Below the pieces are notes generated by a model, which was given only the letters and a program-made list of their open reading frames with translations, had not been told where the DNA came from and did no database searches. Source: Hoplostethus atlanticus (taxonomy: Eukaryota > Chordata > Actinopteri > Trachichthyiformes > Trachichthyidae). Taken from it: a DNA stretch of 64,000 bases. Of this stretch, positions 24,230-35,500 are shown piece after piece. The stretch lies in contig JAXDDX010000013.1 of assembly GCA_034670405.1 (NCBI GenBank), positions 5,544,001 to 5,608,000 on the forward strand, written 5' to 3'. Within the stretch, counting starts at the first letter, position 1. Each line of letters starts with the position of its first letter. The translations under genes and the position numbers were made by a program.

Positions 24230-24640
24230 TGCATGATTGTAACTCAGAAGGCCACGATCATTCCACGATAGAAAAGACAATGTGTAAGAAAAGTGAATAG
24301 GGCCCTGGTGGTGGTAGGGTCCCATGTCTGTGGGAAAACACCCACATAACTAAAGTTATTAGCTGATATGGAGGGGTGACTAGAGAACTTGATTTTGTTA
24401 AGGTTGGAGTTAAAGATTAGCGCGACACCCAAACCTTTTTTGGATGTTGAGCCAGATGTTGAGAGCTGGTGTAGTCAGATGGAGGGGCCTCATTTAAGGG
24501 TAGAGAACCATTTATCTTTAGCCAGGTTTCACATAATCCCATAACATCAATATTATGCTCCTTAATTAGATCATTGATCAACAAGGCCTTATTTAAGAGA
24601 CCTAATATTTATGAAACCGAGCCTCAGGCGCTCAATACCG
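24230..24640 (-). mobile_element. LINE endonuclease fragment
   Basis: On the minus strand the sequence reads LIKEHNIDVMGLCETWLK, then LPLNEAPPSDYTS. This is the active-site neighbourhood (ETW box) of the AP-type endonuclease in CR1/L2-like LINEs. A frameshift follows, then VALIFNSNLN in another frame. It is degenerate and truncated on both sides. Confidence 0.75.
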
Positions 24641-25589
24641 CTGACATTATTGGGTAATTCTAGATGATTGTAAGGAGATGCGCAAGAGGCAGCGAGGGAG
24701 GGATATAGTATTAATTGGAAATATCGGGCTACACTTTATAGCTAGATCAGAAGCGCTGTTGGTCAGATTCAGATAGATGAGATTATTCTGGTAAAGCTTA
24801 GTTATGTGAGGAAAAGGTTTGACTACGTGGCGAGGGAGGGACAGTCTCGATCTGATGAGTTATACTATCTGACCTGTGACGCCTCACCTCAAGTACAGTG
24901 AATATATTTAGAAGGTGAAGTCTTCTACAACACGTCTACACTTCTGTCCATATGTATGGGCTTCTGTAGACCCGTTTAAGTGAATACCATTTGCTTTATT
25001 CTTATTTACTTTTTCCTTGCTGTATCCTGTTACTATTTGCTGCTGCAATGACCCAATTTCCGCACTGGGATCAAGTTCCAGCTTAGCTTAGATGTCATTG
25101 ATGAAAAGCGTTCTAAATTACAAGCTAAATCTCTAGCTAAGTGGATGGAGCGGTAGGCTCTGAGAAAGCGGCCATTTCTCTGCATTTGGTGACCCTGGAC
25201 TCCACGTTCAGCTCTGCAGCGGTGAAGACGGATGGACGCTGAGGTGCAGATATGGGTCAACTCTGATGGATGGCAGGCCGAGTCCACTGCTATTAACAGA
25301 AAGGTCTGGAAGCCCGGCAGCTGGTCTGAAAATAAAAGTCACATATTTCAATGGGAGTAAGTAATGCTGGGGCATGTGGCAGCTCCTGTACCAACTGGTT
25401 ATGCAACAGGCCCAGAATAACTTTGGGTATCAAACATCGGAATGCATAGTTACCAGAGTGAAATCGGTCCTCTGTGATGTTGGGCAGGAACAGAAGGGCA
25501 AGCAGAGGGCTGCATGATGTCCTCCGTCAAATGTTTGCCGGGTCTCTACTGTTGTGGAATTTTTGAGAACGAGTTTGAGTGAATTATCC

Positions 25590-26220
25590 TACTTTTAAAA
25601 GTCAGTATTTCTTCTAGTCAAGTACATTTTAAAGTATTTACTCCCTCTTTCACTTGATTAAGTTCTATTTTACATGAGTAGTGAGTACATCGTCTTGTGC
25701 TGATAATGGCCCTGCAAATTATTTTTACCAGAATCACGCCACAAGTTTTTTGGAGAACAATTTTAGAAGAGTATTTTAGTGAGTTACTGATTCACGTGTT
25801 ACTGATCAGTCCTCTCCATAAGCAGTCTTACTCCCACTTGAGTGAAATTTAAAGCTACACCAAGCAACTTCACATGTTGGCAGCCCCAAATGGCAGTGAG
25901 AGCTAGGACTTCAATACCCAGAAATCTTGTAAGGTGTGATCAGTTAACTGCACACATCCTCGGTCACTCTGTGATCGCTTTACAGGGATGAGAGATCTGT
26001 TAGATTACAGTTTTGTCTCGTCACTTCCTGTGTGGAGAAGATTTCCCACCAGTGGCCATGCACCAAAATGTAATTTGGGCAAATAGGATGAACCTGCGGC
26101 GTCTGTTAGTCGCGATGGGAAACTCTTCTGAGTTGCATAGAAAATCTTGCCAAGTGAAGCTTTAAATGAAGTGCTTTTACTTCAGTAAAATATTTCAGTA
26201 CTCTTTCCACCTCTACAGTT
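25590..26220 (+). mobile_element. hAT-like repeat interrupted by a TTAA MITE-like element
   Basis: Flanking parts carry ACTTGAGTGAAAT on the left, and CTTCAGTAAAATATTTCAGT plus CTTTCCACCTCTAC on the right. These words fit a common fish repeat of plus-TACTTGAGTAAAA type. The two halves are separated by the element at 25849-26165. Confidence 0.5.
25849..26165 (+). mobile_element. TTAA-type MITE-like element, complete (family 2)
   Basis: Both ends carry TTAA: TTAAAGCTACACCAAGC at the left and CCAAGTGAAGCTTTAA at the right, which are inverted copies. The length is 317 bp. It is related to 53184-53550, 58276-58600 and 60345-60610. Confidence 0.75.
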
Positions 26221-26465
26221 GAGTGTATCTCAGTTGTTAAGACTTTATTGCTATTACAAACGCACCTTCACTGCAGAAAAAATCAAATTGCCATTTAGAA
26301 GCCTGGCCCACAGTAAATGTATGTTGTAATTATTCACCAAAAGTAAACTTGGTGACCGTGCAGACAATTTTGTACTGTGTGGGACCTCTTTTCATGCTGT
26401 TCCATTGTAGACGTCCTGTTTCATGGCATCGCTAAAATGTAAATGGGCCAGGGTATCTATTTCAT

Positions 26466-26496
<31 letters not shown>

Positions 26497-26497
26497 G
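26466..26497 (+). repeat. T10G22 homopolymer pair
   Basis: Ten T (after a C) followed by 22 G at 26476-26497. The G run could form a G-quadruplex. Its exact length may be unreliable because long homopolymers are error-prone in sequencing. Confidence 0.9.
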
Positions 26498-26829
26498 ATG
26501 TTGACTGTACTTTGACTCAAGTTCTCCTCCAAAAGCTTCTCTGGACTACGTAATCCCCTTGCTCTAAGAGACCACAGACACAGTACTGAGGCAGCAGTGC
26601 CTTGCTGCTGGATGTAGACCCAGAAGGCCATTGATGTTGCATTAGTAGACTGTTGCCTCAGCAAACACCGAGCTCAGTGTGAGGATAAAGTGTTAAACTA
26701 TGTATGTCTGCAAGAATAAACCCCCAGGAAATAAGAACTGCACCCTTTGATGTTGAGTTTGTGGGAAATACGTAAATGTGATGCAAAAGACTAATCAGAA
26801 GTATATACTAATGATAATCATAAACTTTT

Positions 26830-27155
26830 GCTTTCTAACTTGTGTACATGGTTGTCATTGTGCTTTTTGAGTTGTCTTTCTGTGTGGAACGCTATATTGT
26901 CTTTCCGTGTAAAAAATGTTTTTTATTTGTCCCTTTTCTTTATCTGAAATTCCAATAATTCCACTTTGTTCGTTTTTGTTGTAATTTTTTGTGTTCCTGT
27001 TGTCTTCATTTTTGTTTCGTCTCCATGTTCATTTAATTTTTGTTGTAATAGTTTTCTTTTATTTTATACCCATTTTTTAATGACTTGTTTAGTTTTGTAA
27101 TTTGTGTTCCATGTGGACCCCAGTGCATTGGCTAACGGGGATCCATAATAAAGCA
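26830..27155 (+). mobile_element. Retroelement 3' tail
   Basis: Ends GTGGACCCCAGTGCATTGGC then CTAACGGGGATCCATAATAAA. This resembles the 3' end of a common fish retroelement, and the same words recur at 40960-41060. There is no coding part. Confidence 0.5.
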
Positions 27156-27473
27156 ATAACTAGCAGTGGCCTCACAAGGTCCATACCAACCCTCTTGAAG
27201 GGCACCTCGATGATGGACATTGACATGAGGTGGGCAGTAGGATAGCACACAGGACACCGCTGGCAGGAGTTGCTACCGCTTTCTGTGCCGCTGCCGCCTG
27301 GTGTATCAATGAAAGTCTGCGTCTTTAGGCTCTGCTGCATCCCATTGCTTCACACTAATATTTGATTGCTGTATTTTCATCATCTGTTCTGATTCAGTGA
27401 ACAGACACACAAATGTAGACCTGTTTACCGATGTCATTATGATGTTGTTTGGTAGTCAGCAATAGTCAGAAGT

Positions 27474-27640
27474 AGAGTTAGACCAATATATGGGTCTGGT
27501 ATTGTCCAGTAGCAATAACAGTAGCAGCAGCAGAAGTAGCACTAGCAATCGTATTAGCAGTAGCAGTTTCAATCCTAACAAATTATCGGTATCGGCCTTT
27601 AAAAACCCATATCAATCGAACCACTGCAGACTGTCTTTCT
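27474..27640 (+). repeat. Dispersed repeat of the ATATCGG/CCCATATC type
   Basis: Contains ACCAATATATGGGTCTGG and ATCGGCCTTTAAAAACCC. A (AGC/AGT)n stretch sits in the middle. It is related to 1345-1525 and 46640-46885. Confidence 0.5.
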
Positions 27641-28392
27641 CTTTGGAGACCTATACATGCATGCATGGTTTATTAAACCCTAACATGGACCTGCAGTTCG
27701 TCTCTGTCTCATTCATGACCTAACTGGGTTGACTGCTGCCTGAGGCCTTCAGGGTCTCACTGAGCTCCACAAATTTAAGACATTTTTAATGCTGCCTGGA
27801 ATTGGATTTAAGGTCAATTTAACAACCACAACAATGCAACAGTAAACGCGTCCTCCACCATGAAGATGCAGGCACCCCTTGGGCCAGTCGGTAACAAGAT
27901 CCATCAAATTTAGATAATTTAATTTAAGACTTATTACGATTTTTTATGGATGCTGAGATTGAGATAAGATGATTTACAGATGCTGAGTGGGAGCTACTTC
28001 AATTAAAATATACTAGAAGTGTTCCTCCCTCTCCCCTCTTCCCTGGTTATGAAACAGCTTATTAATGTAATATATATATATATATATATAATGCAGACAG
28101 GAGCATTATTTATGAGCTTTAGAAGGCAAATGCTGACTTCTGTATATCATAAAGTGTCTTCAGTACATGGAGAAAAACAGAAAAAGACTGAGGGTGCATA
28201 CAAATGTAACCATGACAGATAGTGGGATGAGCAAGGATATATATTACCTTGTCGAGCGACGTTGATAACCAAGTACAGAAGGTCACAGTCACATTACTCA
28301 CATAAACTATGGTGACAGGCAAGAACACAGCCGGGAACAGTATGGCACAGTCCTATGGGGCTTTGCATTGGATCAGGCTGCTTTGGAAACCA

Positions 28393-28604
28393 TTAAAGGG
28401 GCGCTAAGTATGAATTTTACTGCACAAAATGTTTATTTTGTCAAGCCAAAAAACAAAAACAAACGACAAATCAGTGTTGATATTCCAGTATGAAGCATGG
28501 TGATATATCACTTCACTATGTACCAGAGACTTTATTCTATTGACGTTGTTGCAATTCCTACCGCTCTCCTATAGAGGGCAATAGATCACTTACTGCCCCT
28601 TTAA
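28393..28604 (+). mobile_element. TTAA-type MITE-like element, complete (family 1)
   Basis: TTAA flanks both ends. The left end TTAAAGGGGCGCTAAGTA is inverted at the right end, ACTTACTGCCCCTTTAA. At 212 bp it is the best-defined copy of the family here. Confidence 0.8.
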
Positions 28605-29054
28605 AGAAAAAACATCTTGTATTTTTATCAAAGTCACCATGCGGCAGTTTAGGTCAGGAAGACTCACTTAAATCACGCTTGGGAGAAAATCAAAGGGAGC
28701 AACTGGATAATATAACAGATCCAGTATTTCATATCGCAGCAATATCTGATTCCGCCGCCAGCCGGAGGGGAAACGAGGCACGATACTGAGAAAACAAGGG
28801 GACAAAAATAATTGAATGCTCCCGGTAAATCGATGAATACGAACGCCGAAAAAGGCCGCATTACCCCCGTAGACATCAAAATGTATTCCAGACATGTCTC
28901 GTATTCTATCTCCTTAGGGGTCAGAAGCTAAACATTACACAGCGCCGAAGAATAGTGCTCGCTGTATTAACATAGAGATGAACAATGCCACTCCACAGAT
29001 AGGGCCTTATCTGGGGAGGGAAGACAAATTACCATGGGGGCAGGCCAATAGGTG

Positions 29055-29081
29055 GTGTGTGTGTGTGTGTGTGTGTGTGTG
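29055..29081 (+). repeat. (GT)n microsatellite
   Basis: About thirteen GT units. Confidence 0.95.
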
Positions 29082-29759
29082 AGGGGTGATGGTGTGAGAG
29101 CCGCCGACGGTAAGGAAGAGATTCTTTTAAATTCTATTCACTTTTGTAATGCAAATCTGACTTTCGGTGAAGCCGGCAGCCTTTCTCCTTGTTCTACGAA
29201 TCACAGAAAGGCATTATCAGTCACACGGCAGGGTTTTTATTTTGGTGAAGTAGAATGTGCCATCCTGTGGAGGCGGCTGGGATTGCTTCAGACTCCCTCG
29301 TGATGAGACAAAAAGGTACGTTCCTTGGTGGGAATTGAAATGCTCCTCAGATGTGGAATCAGGAACGCTTGAAACTCGGGTTTGAACAATGACCATTTTT
29401 ATGCACAAAAAAAATAAAATATTCCTGTATTCAGTGTTTCCCTCACCTAGAATTGTATTCCTTTTTTTTAAAGTTTATTTTGGGGGCCTCTAAATCAGCA
29501 CTTAGACCATCATGGGACACTAAAACACTCTAAAACCCAGACTAATGAAATTATTTTATGGTTAGCAGCTCTCTGAAGGCAGGGTTACTTTTACTTTTAT
29601 TGTTAATCACATCCATTATTACAGAGTAGAATTTTTGGCATTTAGCAATTTATGGCACCCCATAAACACGGCATTAAAAACTGGCCCAAATGGTAAATGA
29701 CATCTGCATCAAGCATTGCATGTGCAATATCAACAGTGCCTTTTATGGGTGAAAAATAA

Positions 29760-29954
29760 GTTGATAACGTAGTTTTGTACTTTATTTTGAAAAATCACCT
29801 TTTAAGAAAGTCACTAACTTGTCTTGAAAGTCCATAGCCAGAAATCTCAGCAGCTGGCCCAGTAATTGTTGAACCAAAGACCCCATCAGCCACCTCAGTA
29901 TTATGGTCATTTTGCACTATAGGGCAGTAAAAATCTTACTTACTGCCCCTTTAA
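29760..29954 (+). mobile_element. TTAA-type MITE-like element, partial (family 1)
   Basis: Right end TTACTGCCCCTTTAA, with GACCCCATCAGCC and TTTTGCACTATAGGGCAGTA upstream. The internal sequence matches 16050-16205. It abuts an ACTTGAGTAAAA repeat at 29957-30045. Confidence 0.6.
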
Positions 29955-32064
29955 GTAGATTTTTACTTCTACTTGAGTAAAATGTCAGCCAAGTAGCAGT
30001 AACTCTACTGGAGTGGATATTTTGGTACTTTAAATCCCTGTTGTTAATATATCATCACAACCTCAACAACATCAGAGTGTTTATACAACAGAGAGGTTGA
30101 ATATTCTTCTTCTTCACCTTCTTTTCCTCATACCAGCCCTCCCAGGAACTCCTTTAATCTTTAACGGGGCTGAAGAAATGAGTGTCAAAGACATCTGATG
30201 GCCAATTTAAACTCCTATTGCCAGAGACCAATCATTTTTTAAGTATTGTAAGGATTTTAAGGAGTCTCTCCACACGCTACTGTATTATGTATTATGTTGA
30301 AATTTCAAATAAGTCATATCTTTAACTCGACGTGAAGTTTGATTCTGTTGTAAATCTATGAATCCTCCAGTGTCTGATACATCAGTGATTCAAACTGGTG
30401 GAGCCTCGCAGCATGTGGCCCCCCCACCAACAATTGACCACCCATCATCATCACCTTTTAAAATAGAAACCGAATCGGTCTCTCTCCACCGCGCTCCTCA
30501 TATAGAACCGCTCAATATTTAAAATGCCCTCATCAGCGTCACGCCGGCCCCGCTGCTGCAGAAAGACAAATAATCCAGATTTTTATCACGGTCACTCGAC
30601 TGAAACAGTGATTCTGTTCAAGTTGTCATGGAGGCAGACCTTTTTTTTTAACATCTTGCCACAATATTTTTTAAAACACATTAGAGTCTCCATCTAGTGG
30701 ATACTGTTTGAATGAGACATCCCAGTGCTGAAAAATAGAGGCTCAATCGATTAAGAGTTTTATTGTTACATTTGAATAAAGTAATTGTGTAGTAAAGTGA
30801 TTTTTGACCAGTGTAACAGCTTCAGAAAGCAGCTTAGGAGTAGCATGTGTTAAAACATAAAAATACATAAAATCACAGCATATTCAAATACAAATGGCAT
30901 AATACCCAAAAATGTAAAAAGGCAAAGTGGTGTTAATAAAACATTTACGTTATTTAGAAAGGGAATATATTCTGATTTCAGAAATGATTTGAGGATACGG
31001 GATATAATGTACAATAATCATCAAAGTATATGGTAATAAGGTGTGGATAATTCATAGAGAAATCCTGAACAGAGTGCAGCTGGATCACATGCACTCATCC
31101 AGCTACTCGTCCGGACACAAAATACAACATAATTCTCCACAGTACATCTAAAATCCAATATAAACACTATGGGTAAACAGAATATATGGCCAATCAAACA
31201 ATCAGTTGAATGAGAGTTGAAAGAGTTTAAAACATCAACAAGAAACGGATGTTATGATGCTGTGAGGCAATAATGTGAAGTATTATAGGTGTGATAGGTG
31301 TAACCTGGGCAGCATCTGGGCTTGTCAGTGCAGCCTGCAAGTGTCAGGGCAGATCGATGCCTTCCAAGTAACGCTTCACACTTGTTTTTCCTTCCTCGCA
31401 GCGGTGGAAATGGAGGCAGCTGAGGAAATAACATCAACCCTCCTCCGCGCAGCTGAAGGGAACTGGATCACGGGGGGTGTGAGGAGTGTGTTATTGGACA
31501 CACTCAGTACGTCACAAAAACGACATGCTGGTGTCCTTGTGTTAAAAATGGGATGGTTGGATTGTGATGCAACAATTCAAGTTAGACTTTGGCGTCAACA
31601 ACATACCGCTTACCGGTTAAACATTCAGCGGGTATTTGGTTTGGTATTTGGTTACTCCGCATATCAGCTCTATTTTATATTGCACAGCATAAGCAGCGAC
31701 CAAAAACGGCTGTTAGTAATAATCAAAAGTCTCACCCTGATGATCCGAACCACCGTCATCATGTTCACATTTGAAACGTTCCTATTTTAAGAAATAAAAA
31801 AGGCGGCGGGATGATCTAATAGCCGCCGTGACGCTTCTTCTCAGGCTTGATTCCTTTGTGGGAGTTTGAACAGCATGTCCATCAGAGGATCACACAGCTG
31901 GAACCGGCAGGCTCTACGCTGCTGGAGAGACGAACGCGTTATTACTGAGCGAATGGGAACTTTTACAAACTTTTCAAAACGTTTCCATTTCAATCGATAC
32001 CTCGACTTAGCAGGTGTATTATTTCAAATCAGAGAGAGACAGAAGAATCCAACCATTCTGAACT

Positions 32065-32355
32065 AGCTAGGCTATCTGCAGGTTTCAGAAATCCAAGACC
32101 TTTTTAATGCTACCTGGAAGTAAGACCCATTTAAAAACCAAGATAAAGAACAAATCTGTCAAAAAGACTATTTCTAATTGAATACAGCTAATGCAATTTG
32201 AGAAATTCGAAATGGGAAGAAAAAGGGAAAGCAGGAAATAAATTGTTATGGGACATGAAGTCCAGCTGTGTATCGTACTATTAACCCTGTTCTATCATTG
32301 CATAGTGAAAAATTAAAATCTTTAATAGACATTTTAACACTTTTAAGGCCTTAAA
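32065..32355 (-). mobile_element. hAT-like non-autonomous element at the arhgef39 3' end
   Basis: Carries CTGCAGGTTTCAGAAATCCA at the left, TTAATGCTACCTGGAA inside, and TTTTAAGGCCTTAAA at the right. It overlaps the last few in-frame codons of arhgef39 exon H. Confidence 0.5.
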
Positions 32356-32504
32356 TTTTTGATAACGTCTCCCTCATGGAGCCATACTGAAAGGTGAGTA
32401 TCCCACCTCTGCACAGGAGCATCGGACAGCTTCATCCTCTTGGGGGTGCTGTCCTCCAGCCCGCATGGAGGCGTCTGAATGTGCTGGCTGGGCCCAGCAT
32501 CCAC
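32343..32504 (-). CDS. arhgef39: arhgef39 exon H (last exon seen, end uncertain)
   Basis: VDAGPSQHIQTPPCGLEDST, then PKRMKLSDAPVQ. The frame runs to a stop at 32343. A fair donor (CAGAG|GTGGGA at 32408) would cut it 21 codons earlier. The extra codons run into a hAT-like repeat, so a further downstream exon is quite possible. Confidence 0.6.
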   Translation of the reverse strand: MDAGPSQHIQTPPCGLEDSTPKRMKLSDAPVQRWDTHLSVWLHEGDVIKNLRP

Positions 32505-35500
32505 CTGAGAGGAAGGACAGTGGCACTGTTCACCATAAATCGATGGAAGTGTTCTCTCTGAGGATGCGTATCGGGGTGTATTTCCCCACTGTGGCACTGA
32601 TGGATAATTCCATGACTGATGTTTTTTTCTCTTCTTCTTAACTTGTTTTCATCTCCTCATTATGTATTTTTGTCTTTATGCCTTCCCATAAAGCACTTTA
32701 TAGACTCTTCTTTTAGATAAATGCAGCAATTTATGACATTCACCGGTTTTATTACAGTTTTTACTCATTTGGACCAACATTTTATTACACTGTGACAAGT
32801 CATTACATCAATTCTTACATGGGTCTTATAGAAAGTATAAATTAAGTTTATTATTATTTCGATATATCCCTGTGCAAGAATGTGTGTGCATGAGTCTTTG
32901 ACAGAGAGACATACAGTTTGAGCATTAGCGAGACAGACAGACAGAGTGTGTGTGTGCAGCTCACCATGTTCCTCTTCCTGCCAGGTGTGTTGGAGGTGGT
33001 CGGTGTGTTGGAGCCGTCGGTGGCTGAGCGCAGGGGATTCCTGCACAGCTCATCTCGCGTATGGACCGCTGTGTTCTTAGATCGCAGCTTCCTGTACACG
33101 GAGCGTGGATAAAAGGGAGGGAACACAACGAAAACGCAGTTACACAAAACAGTCACGGGCCAAAAAGATAATAAAAGAGATTGCTAAGGTGAGGCAGTAA
33201 GGTAATGTCGGCGTTTTAAGCTACTGATGTTACTGCATTGTAGTTGCTGTCAGCTTCTCAGCCTGTCAGCTAGTGCAGGAACGAACAAATCATTTTGAAC
33301 GAATCATTCTCGAGCTGGAAACGTACCCAGCCTGCAGTGGTACGTACTGGTACCACTGTAAATCAAACCTCCCACTCCAAGTTTCCCCATCAAAGCTCAT
33401 TGAATCAGTCTGACAGCAGACTGCAGATACTGAGCCTGTGGTATCTGGCGAGGCACAAAGCTGCAGTTGTCAGGTTAATTGATTGAATTGATACTTAGCC
33501 TACTTGTGTTGCATATTGGTCTAACTAATCCTTTAATTTTTCTCAAGCCATATTCCAATTAATCTGAAATAAAAAGGCCATGTACTATGTAAATTATTTT
33601 CTTAACAAATAACAATTAACCTCACACACACACACCAATTACAAAATTAAACACTTTCCATGACTTTGAAGGTCACCATTTAAAAATGTAATTAGAAAAT
33701 AATTAAATTAAACAATCACAATAGCCTAAAAGATGAACAGCACATAATAACAGTTAATGTGTAAGGCACAAAGAAAGCTGCCCAGAAGACCGAGTAGCTC
33801 AATCTAAGAAAAATTCAAAGCTTGATTCATTTTGAGGTACTGGTACGAAATGAACGAGTCGCCACAAAGACTCGAACTACACAGCACTAGCTTGCAATGC
33901 TAACTAGCTAGCAATACTAATGTAAATTTGTTGTAAAACTTGCTACATGCAGGAGCGCAGGGATTGGCACGTGACCTCCAAACGTGGCAAGCCACTGTTC
34001 CCCCTATACAAGGTACAGTCATGTAGTGCTGGGCAGTTTGAGTCTTTTTGGCGATTCGTTCATTTCGGTATCGGAACAGATTCATTTGATCCGAGTACCA
34101 GTACCTAGGAGCCGGAATCGCCGCCGATTCGATACTTACAGATACCATCGGTGCACCTCTAATCATTTTTATCAAGAGTTTGCAAGTAATTATGATTTTG
34201 CCAAATTAAATGTCTATCATGTTCCATCTCACAGCAATTTAAGAAACAGTGAACAGAAAAAATACTAATAAACCAATACAAAAACAATACAGATTCAGCC
34301 TTATGGACTTGAGAGAACATAGAACGAGTGACTGCTGGTGATTTACCTGGCTGTCAAACAATTTATTCTATTCCATTGTGCTAACACACCATTTTCCACA
34401 TTTCAGCTAACCTAACTTTCCACAAGACCCATGTGACAACTGATAAAGTAATAACATGTCAACATGTAATAAAATGTCCCTCCAAATAAGAAGAAAATGG
34501 GATGAAACCCCTCTCTTGATGCAGCCCGTTTGCTGCAACATTAAAGTAATCAATGACATTATCATCTAAATAAACGTCCGTTTCGCTACTCTCTATCTGA
34601 TTGATATAACACAACAGTGATCCAACCTCCAGCCAGTTCATGAAAGCTTTTCCATTTGCTGTTCAAACACCCGGTGTTACCAACTATGCTCATAAAGATG
34701 TATATCAGCCTAAACTACTAAAAAGTAAAGTGAGTTTGGGTTGAGTTGGGTTCACCCTCCACTACATCCCTGGTGGTCAGGCGGCGTCTTCCTGCCTCAC
34801 CCGTTTACTTTCTGTCACCGAGCATTGATCTGTGCACTGATTGAGTCCCGTGGCTCGGATCTGTGAGTGTGTGCACGTGCTTATAAGATGGCAAATATCT
34901 TTCCCCTTGGGTTTACTAATACTGTAGTTGTTGACAGTAAGATAACTGGCAATGTATGTGAAGCGCAGATGGAATGGGGAGGGGCGGGGGAGGGGTTATA
35001 TTTCTCATCTAAAACCAATGATAGTCCAATGGGAAGACATCTGATATGACTTTGCAGTGGGAAAACGATAAGGTTTGAATTTCTGATGATCATTGGTGGC
35101 AAAATCCAATAGATTCGGAGACGACGGTCCAGGCACTGTATAGCCACCTTTAAATCAATAATTCAGTTAAGATGTAGAGACACACACACGCACGGACACA
35201 CACACCCTTCCACTCATCCCTAGTGGTCTTAGTGCTGATGACCCCTGGCCCTCTCAGCCTGTCCTCTCCTCGGTCCTCCACCACAGCTAATTACGCTCCC
35301 TGGAGTTTAAAGCCGTCAGCCTGCAGCCTCCGTGCTGGATCTGCTGTGTGGTCTGAGGGCTTTGACAGCCTCTCCTCTCTCCTCTCTGACAGGGTGATAA
35401 ACTAATTAGCCTAGTCGGGCATGTTGGGGTCGGGGGCCCTCAGCCCGGCCGGCTCTGCTGCTTAAGAGAGGCTGACCTGGCCCCTTCCTTCGGGGAGCCG

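Larger units (their letters stand above)
18204..32342. other. Intergenic region, rergl to arhgef39
   Basis: No supported exon on either strand. The region holds microsatellites, MITE-like elements (22574, 23423, 25849, 28393 and 29760), a LINE endonuclease fragment (24230-24640), a LINE/SINE 3' tail (26830-27155) and other repeats. 20030-20440 carries a weak inverted pair (GTCAGAAGTCGG and CCGACTTTCTGAC). A further arhgef39 3' exon could hide here. Confidence 0.65.
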
